Source: Trichlorobacter ammonificans (GTDB lineage: Bacteria; Desulfobacterota; Desulfuromonadia; Geobacterales; Pseudopelobacteraceae). From it: a stretch of 64,000 nucleotides of DNA. The stretch's first letter is position 1; each line of letters opens with the position of its first letter. Made by a program: the position numbers and the translations under genes. Shown here in pieces: positions 39,176 to 48,805 of the stretch. The stretch lies in NCBI RefSeq assembly GCF_933509905.1, contig NZ_OW150024.1, positions 248,001 to 312,000 of the forward strand, read 5' to 3'. The notes beneath the pieces were generated by a model that searched no databases, was not told the DNA's origin, and was given only the letters and a program-made list of their open reading frames with translations.

Positions 39176-40219
39176 CTACTTGACCAGCGCCTCCATCAGG
39201 CCCAGCCCCAGGTGATCGTTCTGCTGCACGTCGCCGTCCCGCTCTTCGTCAACTCCCAGCATCAGGTCCTGGATGTCGAAGGTATCGGGATTGATCTGCT
39301 CGATGCGGCGGGCACCCAGGTAGCGGGACAGGTAGTAGGGGGTGTCCATGGAGGAGATGACCACGCGCCGGTCCTTGGAGGAGGCGTGGATCATCTTGCG
39401 GTTGCCCAGGTAGATGCCGACGTGGGAGGGGAAGGATGCGTAGGTGCGGAAAAAGACCAGGTCGCCCTTGCGCAGGTCGCCGCGGGGTACTTCGCTCCCC
39501 ACCAGGAACTGCTCGCGAGCGGTGCGGGGCAGGCCGACCTTCTGCTCGCGGAACACCTGCTGGGTGAAGCTGGAGCAGTCCAGGGCGGTACGGCTGTTGC
39601 CGCCGAAGCGGTACCGTGCGCCGAGAAAGCTGTAGGCACTCTGCTTCAGGCTGGCAAAGCGGTTACGCTCTTCCAGGTTTTTGGCCAGGTCAACCGGGCT
39701 GTCGGTGTCGATATCGGTCAGTTCCGCCAGGGTGGCGTTGAACTCCTGCTCGTTGAGCATTTCCGTGCTGATCAGCTTCAGGCGCTGGTCGCGGGGCGCC
39801 TGGGCAACGGTCGTGGAACAGGTGGCGGCGTCGCCGAGGGCCAGAACCTGTCCCTCCCTGACTTTGTTCCCTTTCAGTTTGTTCAGGCGCCGCAGTTCGG
39901 TCATGCGGAGGCCGGTCTTGCGGGCGATAGCGGGCAGAGTGTCGCCGCTGGCCACGGTATAGCTGCCGCAGGTGTCGGTGTTGGAGGTTGCGGTTTTCTG
40001 TTCGCGGGTCGGAATGATAATAGTGCTGCCTTTGAGCAGACGGTTGCTGCTCAGGTGGTTCAGCGTCTTGATCTCCTCCGCGGAGACACGGTATTTGCGG
40101 GCAATGGCGGTCAGCGTCTCGTTGGTGCGCACGATGTGGGTTTTGGTGGCAAGCGCGGGGAGGGGGAGATTGAGCAGGAGCAGTGACAGTGCAGCTATCA
40201 GATGCAGGCGATGCTTCAT
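39176..40219 (-). CDS. LysM-NlpC/P60 cell-wall peptidase
   Basis: 347 aa: signal peptide (LIAALSLLLLNLPLPALA), two LysM repeats (THIVRTNETLTAIARKY; GSYTVASGDTLPAIARK) and a C-terminal NlpC/P60 domain with catalytic Cys in ALDCSSFTQQVF, His in FPSHVGIYLG and a third residue in MIHASS. It should cleave peptidoglycan stem peptides in the periplasm. The ATG at 40219 has AAGGAGG nine bases ahead. Confidence 0.92.
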   Translation of the reverse strand: MKHRLHLIAALSLLLLNLPLPALATKTHIVRTNETLTAIARKYRVSAEEIKTLNHLSSNRLLKGSTIIIPTREQKTATSNTDTCGSYTVASGDTLPAIARKTGLRMTELRRLNKLKGNKVREGQVLALGDAATCSTTVAQAPRDQRLKLISTEMLNEQEFNATLAELTDIDTDSPVDLAKNLEERNRFASLKQSAYSFLGARYRFGGNSRTALDCSSFTQQVFREQKVGLPRTAREQFLVGSEVPRGDLRKGDLVFFRTYASFPSHVGIYLGNRKMIHASSKDRRVVISSMDTPYYLSRYLGARRIEQINPDTFDIQDLMLGVDEERDGDVQQNDHLGLGLMEALVK

Positions 40220-40315
40220 GTAACCTCCTTCCTTGCAGGGAATTTGAGAAAAGTGTTTTGCTGTATATAATAGGTTGGCCAACTTTGTCAAGAAATGAGT
40301 GTTTACACGGAGATG

Positions 40316-41482
40316 TCAAGGCCGGTGCGGCTTGCGGGCGGCGGGAATCGCCTTGATGACGACCCGTACGGCAGCCGGTTCAACCCCCACCACCGCCATG
40401 CCGGGGGGGACCCGTACATTGGAGCGGGAGACCGCCAGGGCGTTCACCCCTTCATGGACCCCGGCAAGGTCCAGGTCCGCGGTCAGGTCGAGCTGGCGCG
40501 GGGACGGGGCAAGGCCGGAGGTGGAGCGCAGGCGTACGGTCAGTTCCTCAGGGGCGACACGCGTGAGGCTCATGCCGCCCGGCAGGCCATGGAAGGTGAG
40601 TGGCACCTGAATGATCGCCACCTCTCCCTGGCGCAGGGAAAAGACCAGCCAGACCGCCGAGACCGCCAGGACAATGGCCGCCTTGAGCGGCAGGTTGCGC
40701 AGCACCCGCCGCAGCAGGGGGCTTTCGCTTTTCGGGTCCGGCGGCGCCAGCAGTTCCGTCAGTCGCTCTTCCAGCTGCCGCGCATCGCCCATCGGGGTGA
40801 GCTGCGTTCCTTCCGCCAGGGAGACTTCGCCCCGCTCCTCGGACACGACGACCACCAGGGCGTCGGTCCGTTCGCTGAGTCCCAGGGCTGCCCGGTGGCG
40901 GGTGCCGTACTGCTGGGGCAGCTGGTGGTCGTCGGAGAGCGGGAGGTGGCAGGAGGCCTGGGCAATGCGGCCGTTGCGGATCAGCAGCGCGCCGTCGTGC
41001 AGCGGGGTTTTGTCCATGAAGATGTTGTGGATCAGGGGGGGGGAAATCAGGGCGTCGATGGTGGTGCCGTTGCGGATATGCTCGTCCAGCAGATCCTTGC
41101 GCTCGATGACGATCAGGGCGCCGCAGTGCTCTCCGGCAAGGTCGAAGGCGGTCTGGGCGATGCGGGTTGCCGAGGAGCAGGCCGGTACCGCGTCACCTCC
41201 TCCCGCCAGTTCCCGGACCCGGCTGAAACGATAGAGGGCCTGGCGGATTTCGTTCTGGAATACCACCACCACCAGAATGATCAGGACGGTGCCCAGTTGT
41301 TGCAGGATCCAGCTGGTCATGTGCAGGCCGGCCTGGCGGGTGACGAAATAGATGGCGGCGATGACCGCCAGCCCGGTGAGGGCCTGCAGTGCCCGGCTGG
41401 TGCGGAACCATGAGTAGAGCTGGTAGATCAGGATGCTCATGATCAGTATGTCCAGGAAATCCTGCGGTCTGAACTGGGGCAT
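40316..41482 (-). CDS. cdaA: Diadenylate cyclase CdaA with fused YbbR (CdaR-like) domain
   Basis: 388 aa. Three N-terminal membrane helices are followed by the DAC domain with both catalytic motifs (HDGALLI and GTRHRAALGLSE), so it should make c-di-AMP. After a fourth helix near residue 265, a YbbR-like beta domain follows (VPLTFHGLPGGMSLTRVAPEELTVRLRS). In Firmicutes these are two proteins, CdaA and CdaR; here they are one polypeptide. The ATG at 41482 fits the family start PQFRPQDFLDILIMS. Confidence 0.92.
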   Translation of the reverse strand: MPQFRPQDFLDILIMSILIYQLYSWFRTSRALQALTGLAVIAAIYFVTRQAGLHMTSWILQQLGTVLIILVVVVFQNEIRQALYRFSRVRELAGGGDAVPACSSATRIAQTAFDLAGEHCGALIVIERKDLLDEHIRNGTTIDALISPPLIHNIFMDKTPLHDGALLIRNGRIAQASCHLPLSDDHQLPQQYGTRHRAALGLSERTDALVVVVSEERGEVSLAEGTQLTPMGDARQLEERLTELLAPPDPKSESPLLRRVLRNLPLKAAIVLAVSAVWLVFSLRQGEVAIIQVPLTFHGLPGGMSLTRVAPEELTVRLRSTSGLAPSPRQLDLTADLDLAGVHEGVNALAVSRSNVRVPPGMAVVGVEPAAVRVVIKAIPAARKPHRP

Positions 41483-41607
41483 AGCCGGGGGCCTTCCTGC
41501 CGTGGAAGCGCCGGGCCTGAAACTGCTGGCATGGCGCCGGGATATATGGTACAAAATCAAGCTCGTTTTTATACCACGCGCAGCGCTTGAAGGGTACAGA
41601 AAATACC

Positions 41608-42318
41608 ATGTTCAGACTTTCGGAAAAAGGGGAGCAGATCCAGCAGATGTTCGGCGCCATCGCGCCCCGCTACGACTTTCTTAACCGCCTGCTCAGCCTG
41701 GGAATCGACCGGCGCTGGCGCAAGAGCGCCGTCCGCCTGATCAAGGTGGCGGAGGGGGGGCGCGTGCTGGATGTGGCCACCGGCACCGGTGACGTGCTGC
41801 TGGAGATCGCCCGGATCACGCCGCCGTCGGTGAAAATCGTGGGGGCGGACTTCAGCGCCGAGATGGTACGGCTGGGCAGTGAAAAGATCGCCGCCACCCC
41901 CCACGCCGGTCGGATCGAATTCAAGGTTGCCCCCTGCGAGGATCTTCCCTTCCCGTCCAATTTCTTTGATTCGGTCACCATCGCCTTCGGCATCCGCAAC
42001 GTGGTTGACCGGCGCCTGGGGCTGGCCGAGCTGTGGCGGGTGATCAAGCCCGGCGGGCGTCTGGTGATCCTTGAGTTTTCCACCCCCCGTTCTGCGTTGT
42101 TCCGCTGGTGTTACCACTTCTATTTCCGCAACATTCTGCCGGTGATCGGCGGCATGTTCTCCAAGTACAACGCCTATCGCTACCTGCCGGACTCGGTGCT
42201 GGAGTTCCCCTCCAGCGAGGAGTTCTGCGCCACCATGGCCGACATCGGCTTCCGGCACGTCCGCTGTCAGCCGCTCACCTTCGGTATCGCTTCGGTCTAC
42301 GTGGGGAGCAAGGAGTAG
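41608..42318 (+). CDS. ubiE: Demethylmenaquinone methyltransferase (MenG/UbiE)
   Basis: 236 aa with the UbiE/COQ5 signatures: FGAIAPRYDFLNRLLSLGIDRRWRK, SAM loop VLDVATGTGDVLLEIAR, and the C-terminal NAYRYLPDSVLEFPSSEEF. It performs the last methylation of menaquinone, the quinone used by the ETF oxidoreductase above. ATG at 41608 is preferred over an in-frame TTG at 41587. The HD gene follows with no gap. Confidence 0.94.
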   Translation: MFRLSEKGEQIQQMFGAIAPRYDFLNRLLSLGIDRRWRKSAVRLIKVAEGGRVLDVATGTGDVLLEIARITPPSVKIVGADFSAEMVRLGSEKIAATPHAGRIEFKVAPCEDLPFPSNFFDSVTIAFGIRNVVDRRLGLAELWRVIKPGGRLVILEFSTPRSALFRWCYHFYFRNILPVIGGMFSKYNAYRYLPDSVLEFPSSEEFCATMADIGFRHVRCQPLTFGIASVYVGSKE

Positions 42319-43122
42319 GTGGAAGCGGGGAACCTGGCCCGGCTGCAGGAACGGTTCGACAGCTACGTGGCCCGCTTTCTCGACATGGCGCCGGAGGACG
42401 TCCGCAACATCCGGCTGAAGGAGGAGCATACCCGCCGGGTGGTGGCGGTGATGGAGGAGGTCTGCACCGGGGAGGGTTTGCCGGAGCAGGATCGCCTGAC
42501 CGCCCTGGCCTGCGCCCTCTGTCACGACCTGGGGCGGTTTCCCCAGTACCGGCGCTGGCGCACCTTCCGGGACCGGGATTCCGACAACCACGCCCGGCTC
42601 TCCGTGGAGGTGATCCGGGAGGAACGGCTGCTTGCGGAACTCTCCGCCGGGGAGCAGCAGCTGATCGAGGAGGCGGTCCGCTTTCACAACATGCTCGCGC
42701 TGCCGCCGCAGTACGCCTCGCCGCACGATCGCTTCATCCGGTTGATCCGCGATGCGGACAAGCTGGATATCTGGCGGGTGTTCCTGGAGTACTACCGGCA
42801 GCCGGCGCAGGAGCGGGCGTCCGCGGTGGGCCTCGGTTTCCCCGATCTGCCGGAGGTGACCCCCGCCTGTCTGGAGGCCCTGACGGCGGGACGGATCGTC
42901 CGGCTGGACGATGCCCGGGTGTTGAACGACTTCAAGCTTTTGCAGATATCCTGGGCCTACGACCTGAACTTTGCCACCTCCTATCGCCTGCTGCATCGGC
43001 GACAGTATCTGCAACAGCTGGCCGCAACCCTGCCGGCGCGGCCGGAGATAGCGGCAGCGGTGGCCGTTGCCGACGCCCATGTCCGCCGGATGATGACGGT
43101 CCCCCATCCGCGGGCATGCTGA
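42319..43122 (+). CDS. HD-domain phosphohydrolase
   Basis: 267 aa starting at GTG, immediately after the ubiE stop, with AGGAG in the ubiE end. HD motif: H in EEHTRRV, HD in CALCHDLGRFPQ, and a late D in IRDADKLDIWRV. It is probably a metal-dependent phosphohydrolase acting on a nucleotide; the substrate is unknown. Translational coupling suggests co-expression with ubiE. Confidence 0.82.
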   Translation: MEAGNLARLQERFDSYVARFLDMAPEDVRNIRLKEEHTRRVVAVMEEVCTGEGLPEQDRLTALACALCHDLGRFPQYRRWRTFRDRDSDNHARLSVEVIREERLLAELSAGEQQLIEEAVRFHNMLALPPQYASPHDRFIRLIRDADKLDIWRVFLEYYRQPAQERASAVGLGFPDLPEVTPACLEALTAGRIVRLDDARVLNDFKLLQISWAYDLNFATSYRLLHRRQYLQQLAATLPARPEIAAAVAVADAHVRRMMTVPHPRAC

Positions 43123-43137
43123 CATTCCGGAGGTACC

Positions 43138-45615
43138 ATGTCTGTTATTGATTCCCGAAAGCTGCCGGTTTCCGCACTGCGCTGGACCTGCGATCCGGAG
43201 CAGTTCGACTTCGAGACCACCTCCGACCTGCCGGATCTGCTGGATGCGGTGGGGCAGGAACGGGCATTGCGTTCCATCGAATTCGGCCTGGGGGTGCGGG
43301 AGACCGGCTTCAACCTCTACATCTCCGGCCAGACCGGCACCGGCCGCACCTCCACCATCCGCAACCTGCTGCGCCAGCGGGCCAAGGATGAGCCGGCCCC
43401 CAACGACTGGCTCTACGTCTACAACTTCAAGGATGCCGACAACCCGGTTTCCCTGTCGCTGCCGGCCGGCAAGGGCAAGGAGCTGGCCGCGGACATGAAG
43501 GAGCTGGTGGAAGCCTTCAGGACCGACATCCCCAAGGCTCTGGAAAGCAAGGAGTACGAGTCCCGGCGCAGCGAAATCCTGGAGGAGTACCAGAATCACA
43601 ACAACGCCCTGTTCCAGGAGCTGGAAAAAGAAGCGGAGGAGCGGGGGTTCACCCTGCAGCGTACCGTTTCCGGCCTGGTGATCGTTCCCCAGAAGGACGG
43701 CAACAACTTCACCCAGGAGGATTACGAGGCCCTGTCCGACGAGGAGCGGGAGCAGCTCGAAGAGACCGGCAAGCTGCTGACCGAGCGGTTGAACGACGTG
43801 CTGCGCCAGGTGCGGGATACCGAAAAGGCCACCAAGGAGGCCCTTTCCCAGGCTGACCGCGATCTGGGCATGTCCTGCCTGGGACACCGCCTCGATCCGC
43901 TGCGGGAGAAGTACGCCGGCCTGGACAAGGTGCTGGCCTACCTGGAGGCGGTACAGGAGGACATTCTCAAGAACCTGGAGGATTTCAAGCCGCAACCGGC
44001 CCAGCCCCAGATCCCCGGCCTGAAGCTGCCCCGCCAGGAGCCGACCTTTGAGCGCTACGAAGTAAACCTGCTGGTGGACCACGAGGAGTCCGACGGCGCG
44101 CCGGTGGTCTTCGAGTCCAACCCCACCTACAACAACCTGTTCGGCCGGATCGAGCACGTCATGCAGTACGGCGGCGTGGCGGTCACCGACTTCACCATGA
44201 TCAAGGCCGGCGCCCTGCACCGGGCCAACGGCGGTTACCTGGTGATCGACGCCCGGGAGGTGCTGATCAATCCCTTTGTCTGGGATGCCCTCAAGCGCTG
44301 CATCAGAACTGCCGAAATCAGGATCGAGGACGTGTTGGAGCAGTACCGCTTCATGACCATGGTGTCGCTGAAGCCGGAGCCGGTGCCGCTGTCGGCCAAG
44401 ATCGTTCTGGTGGGCACCCCCTGGATCTACTACCTGCTCTACTACCTGGACCCGGACTACCGCAAGTTCTTCAAGGTGAAGGCGGAGTTCGACAGCCGGG
44501 TGGCCCGCACGCCGGACGTGATGCGGGAATACGCCCTGTTTGTGGCGACGCTGTGCCGGGAGCGGGAACTGCTTCCCTTTGACCGGCGGGCCGTGGCCTG
44601 CCTGCTGGAGTACACCGCACGCATGGTGGACGACCAGTACAAGCTCTCCTCCCGCTTCATGGAGATCGCCGATTTCGTGCGGGAGGCCAGCTTCTGGGCC
44701 CAGCGGGACGGCCGCCAGGTGGTCTCCTGCACCGACGTCCGCCGGGCCGCCGACGAGCAGCTCTACCGGGTGAACCGGATCGAGGAGCGGATGCAGGAGA
44801 TGTTCGAGGACGGCACCATCATGGTGGACACCGACGGCGGTGTGATCGGCCAGATCAACGGCCTGTCGGTCATCTCCGCGGGGGATCATACCTTCGGCCG
44901 TCCCTCGCGGATCACCGCCCGCACCTGGCTGGGGCAGGCCGGCATGGTCAACATCGAGCGGGAGGTGAAGCTGTCCGGTCCGATCCACGATAAAGGGGTG
45001 ATGATCCTCACCGGCTATCTGGGCGGGGTTTTTGCACAACAGTTTCCACTGACCCTCTCCGCCTCCATCTGCTTCGAGCAGAACTACGACGGCGTGGAGG
45101 GGGACAGCGCCTCCTCAACCGAGCTGTACGCGTTGCTGTCCGCCCTGGCCGGGGTGCCGATCCGTCAGGGGATCGCGGTCACCGGCAGTGTGAACCAGCG
45201 GGGGATGATCCAACCCATCGGCGGGGTCAACCACAAGATCGAGGGGTTCTACGCCGTCTGCAAGGCCAAGGGGCTCACCGGCCACCAAGGGGTGCTGATC
45301 CCCAAGGCCAACGAACGACACCTGATGCTCAGGGAAGAGGTGGTGGAGGCGGTGCGCGCCGGTACCTTCCATATCTGGAGCATCGAGACCGTGGCCCAGG
45401 GGATCGAGCTGCTCACCGGCATTCCGGCCGGCGAGCGGGGCAAGACCGGCAGGTTTCCCCGGGGTAGTGTTTTTCACCTGGTGGAGCAGGCGCTCAAGCG
45501 GATGCACGAGCGGTTGCATGCCGCGGACGAGGATGCCGATAAACCTGCCGGGAAGCGCAAAAAGAAGGCACCGACCAAGAAAACTGCCGATAAAAAACGA
45601 AAGGCCGAGGTGTGA
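43138..45615 (+). CDS. Lon-like ATP-dependent protease (LonB/AAA_32 type)
   Basis: 825 aa. N-terminal AAA portion with Walker A GQTGTGRT near 64, a long coiled insertion with VIVPQKDGNNF, then Walker B-like GGYLVIDAREVL near 362. The C-terminal S16 protease domain has catalytic serine in EGDSASSTELYALLSAL near 656 and lysine in GGVNHKIEGFYAVCK. The Lys-rich tail may bind DNA or membranes. Distinct from canonical Lon, which has a LAN domain. Confidence 0.92.
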   Translation: MSVIDSRKLPVSALRWTCDPEQFDFETTSDLPDLLDAVGQERALRSIEFGLGVRETGFNLYISGQTGTGRTSTIRNLLRQRAKDEPAPNDWLYVYNFKDADNPVSLSLPAGKGKELAADMKELVEAFRTDIPKALESKEYESRRSEILEEYQNHNNALFQELEKEAEERGFTLQRTVSGLVIVPQKDGNNFTQEDYEALSDEEREQLEETGKLLTERLNDVLRQVRDTEKATKEALSQADRDLGMSCLGHRLDPLREKYAGLDKVLAYLEAVQEDILKNLEDFKPQPAQPQIPGLKLPRQEPTFERYEVNLLVDHEESDGAPVVFESNPTYNNLFGRIEHVMQYGGVAVTDFTMIKAGALHRANGGYLVIDAREVLINPFVWDALKRCIRTAEIRIEDVLEQYRFMTMVSLKPEPVPLSAKIVLVGTPWIYYLLYYLDPDYRKFFKVKAEFDSRVARTPDVMREYALFVATLCRERELLPFDRRAVACLLEYTARMVDDQYKLSSRFMEIADFVREASFWAQRDGRQVVSCTDVRRAADEQLYRVNRIEERMQEMFEDGTIMVDTDGGVIGQINGLSVISAGDHTFGRPSRITARTWLGQAGMVNIEREVKLSGPIHDKGVMILTGYLGGVFAQQFPLTLSASICFEQNYDGVEGDSASSTELYALLSALAGVPIRQGIAVTGSVNQRGMIQPIGGVNHKIEGFYAVCKAKGLTGHQGVLIPKANERHLMLREEVVEAVRAGTFHIWSIETVAQGIELLTGIPAGERGKTGRFPRGSVFHLVEQALKRMHERLHAADEDADKPAGKRKKKAPTKKTADKKRKAEV

Positions 45616-45616
45616 C

Positions 45617-46024
45617 ATGGGAATCAGTTGGCGCGACGATCTGGCGATCGGGGTTGAGCAGATTGACAATCAGCACAAGGAACTGATGCAGCGCTTCGAC
45701 GTGCTGCTCTCCGCCTGCCGGGACGGCAAGGGGGGGGATGAGCTGCGTCGCCTGGTGACCTTCCTGAACGATTATGTGATCAGCCATTTCCGGGACGAGG
45801 AAGCGCTGCAGCGCACGAGCGGTTTTCCCGACTACGAGGTCCACCGTCAGGAGCACGATGCCTTCCGCGAACGCCTTGCCGACCTGAAGCAGCGGATCGA
45901 CCAGGACGGCGAGGTGCTGGTGGACCATGTGCTGGATACCAACAAGATGCTGCTGGACTGGCTGATCAAGCATATCTCGGTGAAGGACCGGGCCATCGGC
46001 CGCTACCTGAACCGGATGCAGTAA
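45617..46024 (+). CDS. Bacteriohemerythrin
   Basis: 135 aa with the di-iron ligands spread as in hemerythrins: H in IDNQHKELM, H and E in ISHFRDEEAL, H in HRQEHDAF, and H and D in LIKHISVKDR. It binds O2 or NO in the cytoplasm, probably for oxygen protection or sensing in an anaerobe. The gene begins two bases after the Lon-like gene stop, so they are probably co-transcribed. Confidence 0.94.
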   Translation: MGISWRDDLAIGVEQIDNQHKELMQRFDVLLSACRDGKGGDELRRLVTFLNDYVISHFRDEEALQRTSGFPDYEVHRQEHDAFRERLADLKQRIDQDGEVLVDHVLDTNKMLLDWLIKHISVKDRAIGRYLNRMQ

Positions 46025-46055
46025 CGGACGCGCTCCGTAGAGGCTGCCCGAAACG

Positions 46056-46087
46056 AACAGCCCCGATGGTTTCCCATCGGGGCTGTT
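46056..46087. terminator. Bidirectional terminator between hemerythrin and purC
   Basis: AACAGCCCCGATGG pairs perfectly with CCATCGGGGCTGTT across a 4-base loop, between convergent genes. Confidence 0.85.
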
Positions 46088-46115
46088 GTTGTTTGCGCGT
46101 TTCCGGGGGCAGTGG

Positions 46116-47006
46116 TCAGAGGGTGATGCCGGTGAGCCGCTGCAACGCCTCCTTGTACTTTTCGCCGGTCTTGCGCACGATCAGTTCCGGCAGGGCCGGG
46201 GCCGGGGCGGTCTTGTTCCAGTCCAGGGTTTCCAGGTAGTCCCGCAGAAACTGCTTGTCGAAGCTGGGCTGGGGGCCGCCGGGGGCGTACTGGTCCTTGG
46301 GCCAGAACCGGCTGGAGTCGGGGGTGAGACACTCGTCGATGATGATCAGCTTGCCTTCAAAAACGCCGAATTCGAACTTGGTATCGGCGATGATGATCCC
46401 CTTTTGGTCGGCGATCTCCCGGGCACGGCGGTAGATGGCGATGGTGGCGGCCCGGGCCTGTTCGGCCAGGTCGCGGCCGCACAACTCCGCCATCCGCTCA
46501 AAGGTGATGTTCTCGTCGTGCTCCCCCAGCTCCGCCTTGGTGGAGGGGGTGAAGATCGGCTCTTCCAGGCGGTCGGACTCTTTCAGCCCTTCCGGCAGCT
46601 TGATGCCGCAGATGGCGCCGGTTGCCTTGTAATCTTTCCAGCCGGAACCGGAGACGTAGCCGCGTACGATGCACTCCGCGGCCAGGGGCTGGGCCTTCTT
46701 CACCCACATGGAGCGCCCATCCAGCACCTCGGCGTAAGGTTGGCAGACGGCCGGGTAGTCGGCCACCTTGGTGGAGATGATGTGGTTGGGGATGATGTCG
46801 GCGATCTGGCCGAACCAGAACTCCGATATCCTGGTCAGCACCTTGCCCTTGTCCGGGATCGGCTCGTTCATGATCACGTCAAAGGCTGAAATGCGGTCGG
46901 TGGTGACCATCAGCAGGGAGTCGCCCAGATCGTAGATGTCGCGCACCTTTCCGCGGTTGACCAGTTTCAGGTCGGGAAAATCGGTTTGCTTGACCGGTTG
47001 TGACAT
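46116..47006 (-). CDS. purC: Phosphoribosylaminoimidazole-succinocarboxamide synthase
   Basis: 296 aa SAICAR synthase of de novo purine synthesis. Typical blocks: [60 protein letters not shown] and [13 protein letters not shown]. The length corresponds to the long form seen in many proteobacteria and yeast. AAGGAG lies seven bases before the ATG at 47006; an upstream ATG at 47024 lies on the other side of that site. Confidence 0.97.
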   Translation of the reverse strand: MSQPVKQTDFPDLKLVNRGKVRDIYDLGDSLLMVTTDRISAFDVIMNEPIPDKGKVLTRISEFWFGQIADIIPNHIISTKVADYPAVCQPYAEVLDGRSMWVKKAQPLAAECIVRGYVSGSGWKDYKATGAICGIKLPEGLKESDRLEEPIFTPSTKAELGEHDENITFERMAELCGRDLAEQARAATIAIYRRAREIADQKGIIIADTKFEFGVFEGKLIIIDECLTPDSSRFWPKDQYAPGGPQPSFDKQFLRDYLETLDWNKTAPAPALPELIVRKTGEKYKEALQRLTGITL

Positions 47007-47045
47007 GATGTGCTCCTTTTGCATGGGGTGGTGATGGTATCCAGT

Positions 47046-48641
47046 TTACGGGGTGGCACTGGTCAGTGCGGGGTTGATCTCGATCTTGGCCTTTGCGCGC
47101 AGCTCCTTCAGCCAGTCCCGCAGGGCGGTCTCCTGGCGGACCGGCAGCAGGCGGGCCTTGATCTCCTCCTTGCGGGAGGCGAAGCCGTCGGCCGGCGCCG
47201 CGATCCGCTGCTTCAGGCGTGCCGCATACCAGCGGTTACCCACCAGAAACGGTTCCGTGGGGGCCGGGACGGCGGTGGTCAGATCGAACACTTTCTCCAG
47301 CATCGGCTTGGAGCTGCCGATGCCGGGTATGGTGCCCTGGCCGTTGTAGCCGAAGGCCGGGGTGCTGCTCAGTTTCAGGCCGCCGTCACCGGAAGCCAGG
47401 GCCTTCTGGGCCTCGGCAGCCTTCTGGCGGGCCAGCTCCTCGGCCTTGGCAAGGCGTACCTGCTGCTCAACCGTCCCGCGTACCTGGGCCAGGGGCGGCA
47501 GTTCGGCCGCCTTCTTCTCGCTCACCTTGAAGATGTAGACCCCCTTGGCGGTTTCCACCGGTCCCCCCAGTTCCCCCTGCTTCAGTTCAAAGGCCTTCTT
47601 GATCAGGGTCGCTTCCCCGGCCAGGGCTGCCGGCGGGGCGGCGGCGGTGAACAGGGCGGTCTGCTCGGTGCGGGCCCCCAGCTTGGAGGCCACCAGGGCG
47701 ATGTCGCCGGACTTGATGTTCTGGAACAGGGTGTCGGCTGCCTTTTCATAGAGCTGCTTGGCCGCCTTCTGGCGCAGGGCGTCGGTTTTCACCCGGTCCC
47801 TGATCTGCTCCAAGGGGATGGCGTTGTTGTCCTTGCCCAGGTAGCGGTCAAGATTCTTGCGGTAGAACGACTCCACCTCGTCGTCGGCAAGGGCGATGCC
47901 CTCGGTGCGGGTGGCGTGGGGGAGCAGCAGCCAGGTGAGGGCGATCTTTTCCGGGGTCTTGAAACGCTCGGCGTTCTTTTTCAGGTGATCTTCCAGGTCG
48001 GCGTCGGTCGGCTTGACGCCGGCCGCCAGCTCGGCGGCGCTAAAGGAAACGTAGGAAAGCTCGATCTTGTCGTTTTCACGGTGGTACTGCTTCAGCAGCT
48101 CGTCGTCGCTGATGGTGGTCTTGTTCATCACGGCGGTGCGGGCCTTGGAGATGAGCAGATCCCGCTTCTGGGACTCCTCGAAGTCGTTGGCGGTGATCCG
48201 GTTGGTGCGCAGGGTCTGCTGATAGAGAGCGTAGTCAAAGGCGCCGTTTTGCTGGAAGGCCGGCATGACGGCAATGGCAGCGGCCACCTCGTCCTTGCTG
48301 ACGGTAACTCCCAGCCCCTTGGCAGCCTTCTGGATCAGCACGTTGTCGATCAGGCGGTCGATGGCCTGCTGACGCAGGTTCAGTTCTTTCTCCACTTCGG
48401 GGGTGAGGCCGGGGCCGAACACCTGCTGGTAGATGTCCCGCAGGCGCTGGTAGGAATTCTGGTAACTCTCGTAGGAGATGACGGTCCGGTCCACCTTGGC
48501 GGCGTAGCCGGAGCTGCGGCTGAACCCTTCCTCGCCTTTGCCCCACACCAGGAAAATGGTGCCGATGAACGACAGCACGATGACGATGAAGATGGCCTTG
48601 ATAAGAAAGGTTTCCTTTTTCTTGCGCATCAGGTCCAGCAT
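47046..48641 (-). CDS. PpiD/SurA-like periplasmic folding factor
   Basis: 531 aa anchored by one N-terminal helix (FLIKAIFIVIVLSFIGTIFLVW). A SurA-N-like domain follows (VDRTVISYESYQNSYQRLRDIYQQVFG, RQQAIDRLIDNVLIQKAA), then a parvulin-type region with GELGGPVETAKGVYIFKVSEKK. It should act at the periplasmic face on secreted proteins. Catalytic parvulin residues are not clear, so isomerase activity is uncertain. The ATG at 48641 has GAAGGAG upstream; the longer frame has no features. Confidence 0.85.
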   Translation of the reverse strand: MLDLMRKKKETFLIKAIFIVIVLSFIGTIFLVWGKGEEGFSRSSGYAAKVDRTVISYESYQNSYQRLRDIYQQVFGPGLTPEVEKELNLRQQAIDRLIDNVLIQKAAKGLGVTVSKDEVAAAIAVMPAFQQNGAFDYALYQQTLRTNRITANDFEESQKRDLLISKARTAVMNKTTISDDELLKQYHRENDKIELSYVSFSAAELAAGVKPTDADLEDHLKKNAERFKTPEKIALTWLLLPHATRTEGIALADDEVESFYRKNLDRYLGKDNNAIPLEQIRDRVKTDALRQKAAKQLYEKAADTLFQNIKSGDIALVASKLGARTEQTALFTAAAPPAALAGEATLIKKAFELKQGELGGPVETAKGVYIFKVSEKKAAELPPLAQVRGTVEQQVRLAKAEELARQKAAEAQKALASGDGGLKLSSTPAFGYNGQGTIPGIGSSKPMLEKVFDLTTAVPAPTEPFLVGNRWYAARLKQRIAAPADGFASRKEEIKARLLPVRQETALRDWLKELRAKAKIEINPALTSATP

Positions 48642-48805
48642 CGGGAAGAACTCCTTCTCTCCGTAAATTTGAAAGGGGTAATAGTACATGAGTAAGTTCC
48701 TGAAATGCAAGTCGTGAATCCGGCGGTCCGGCGGTTTACAGTGCTTTTGAACTGTGCTACGGTGCGCGCCACTGTTTATCAGAGACGACATGCCGGGGAG
48801 GATGC

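Noticed and set aside
41569-45039. A 1156-codon open frame on the minus strand
   Set aside because: Antisense to ubiE, the HD gene and the Lon-like protease; His/Gly/Gln-rich low-complexity translation with no domain.
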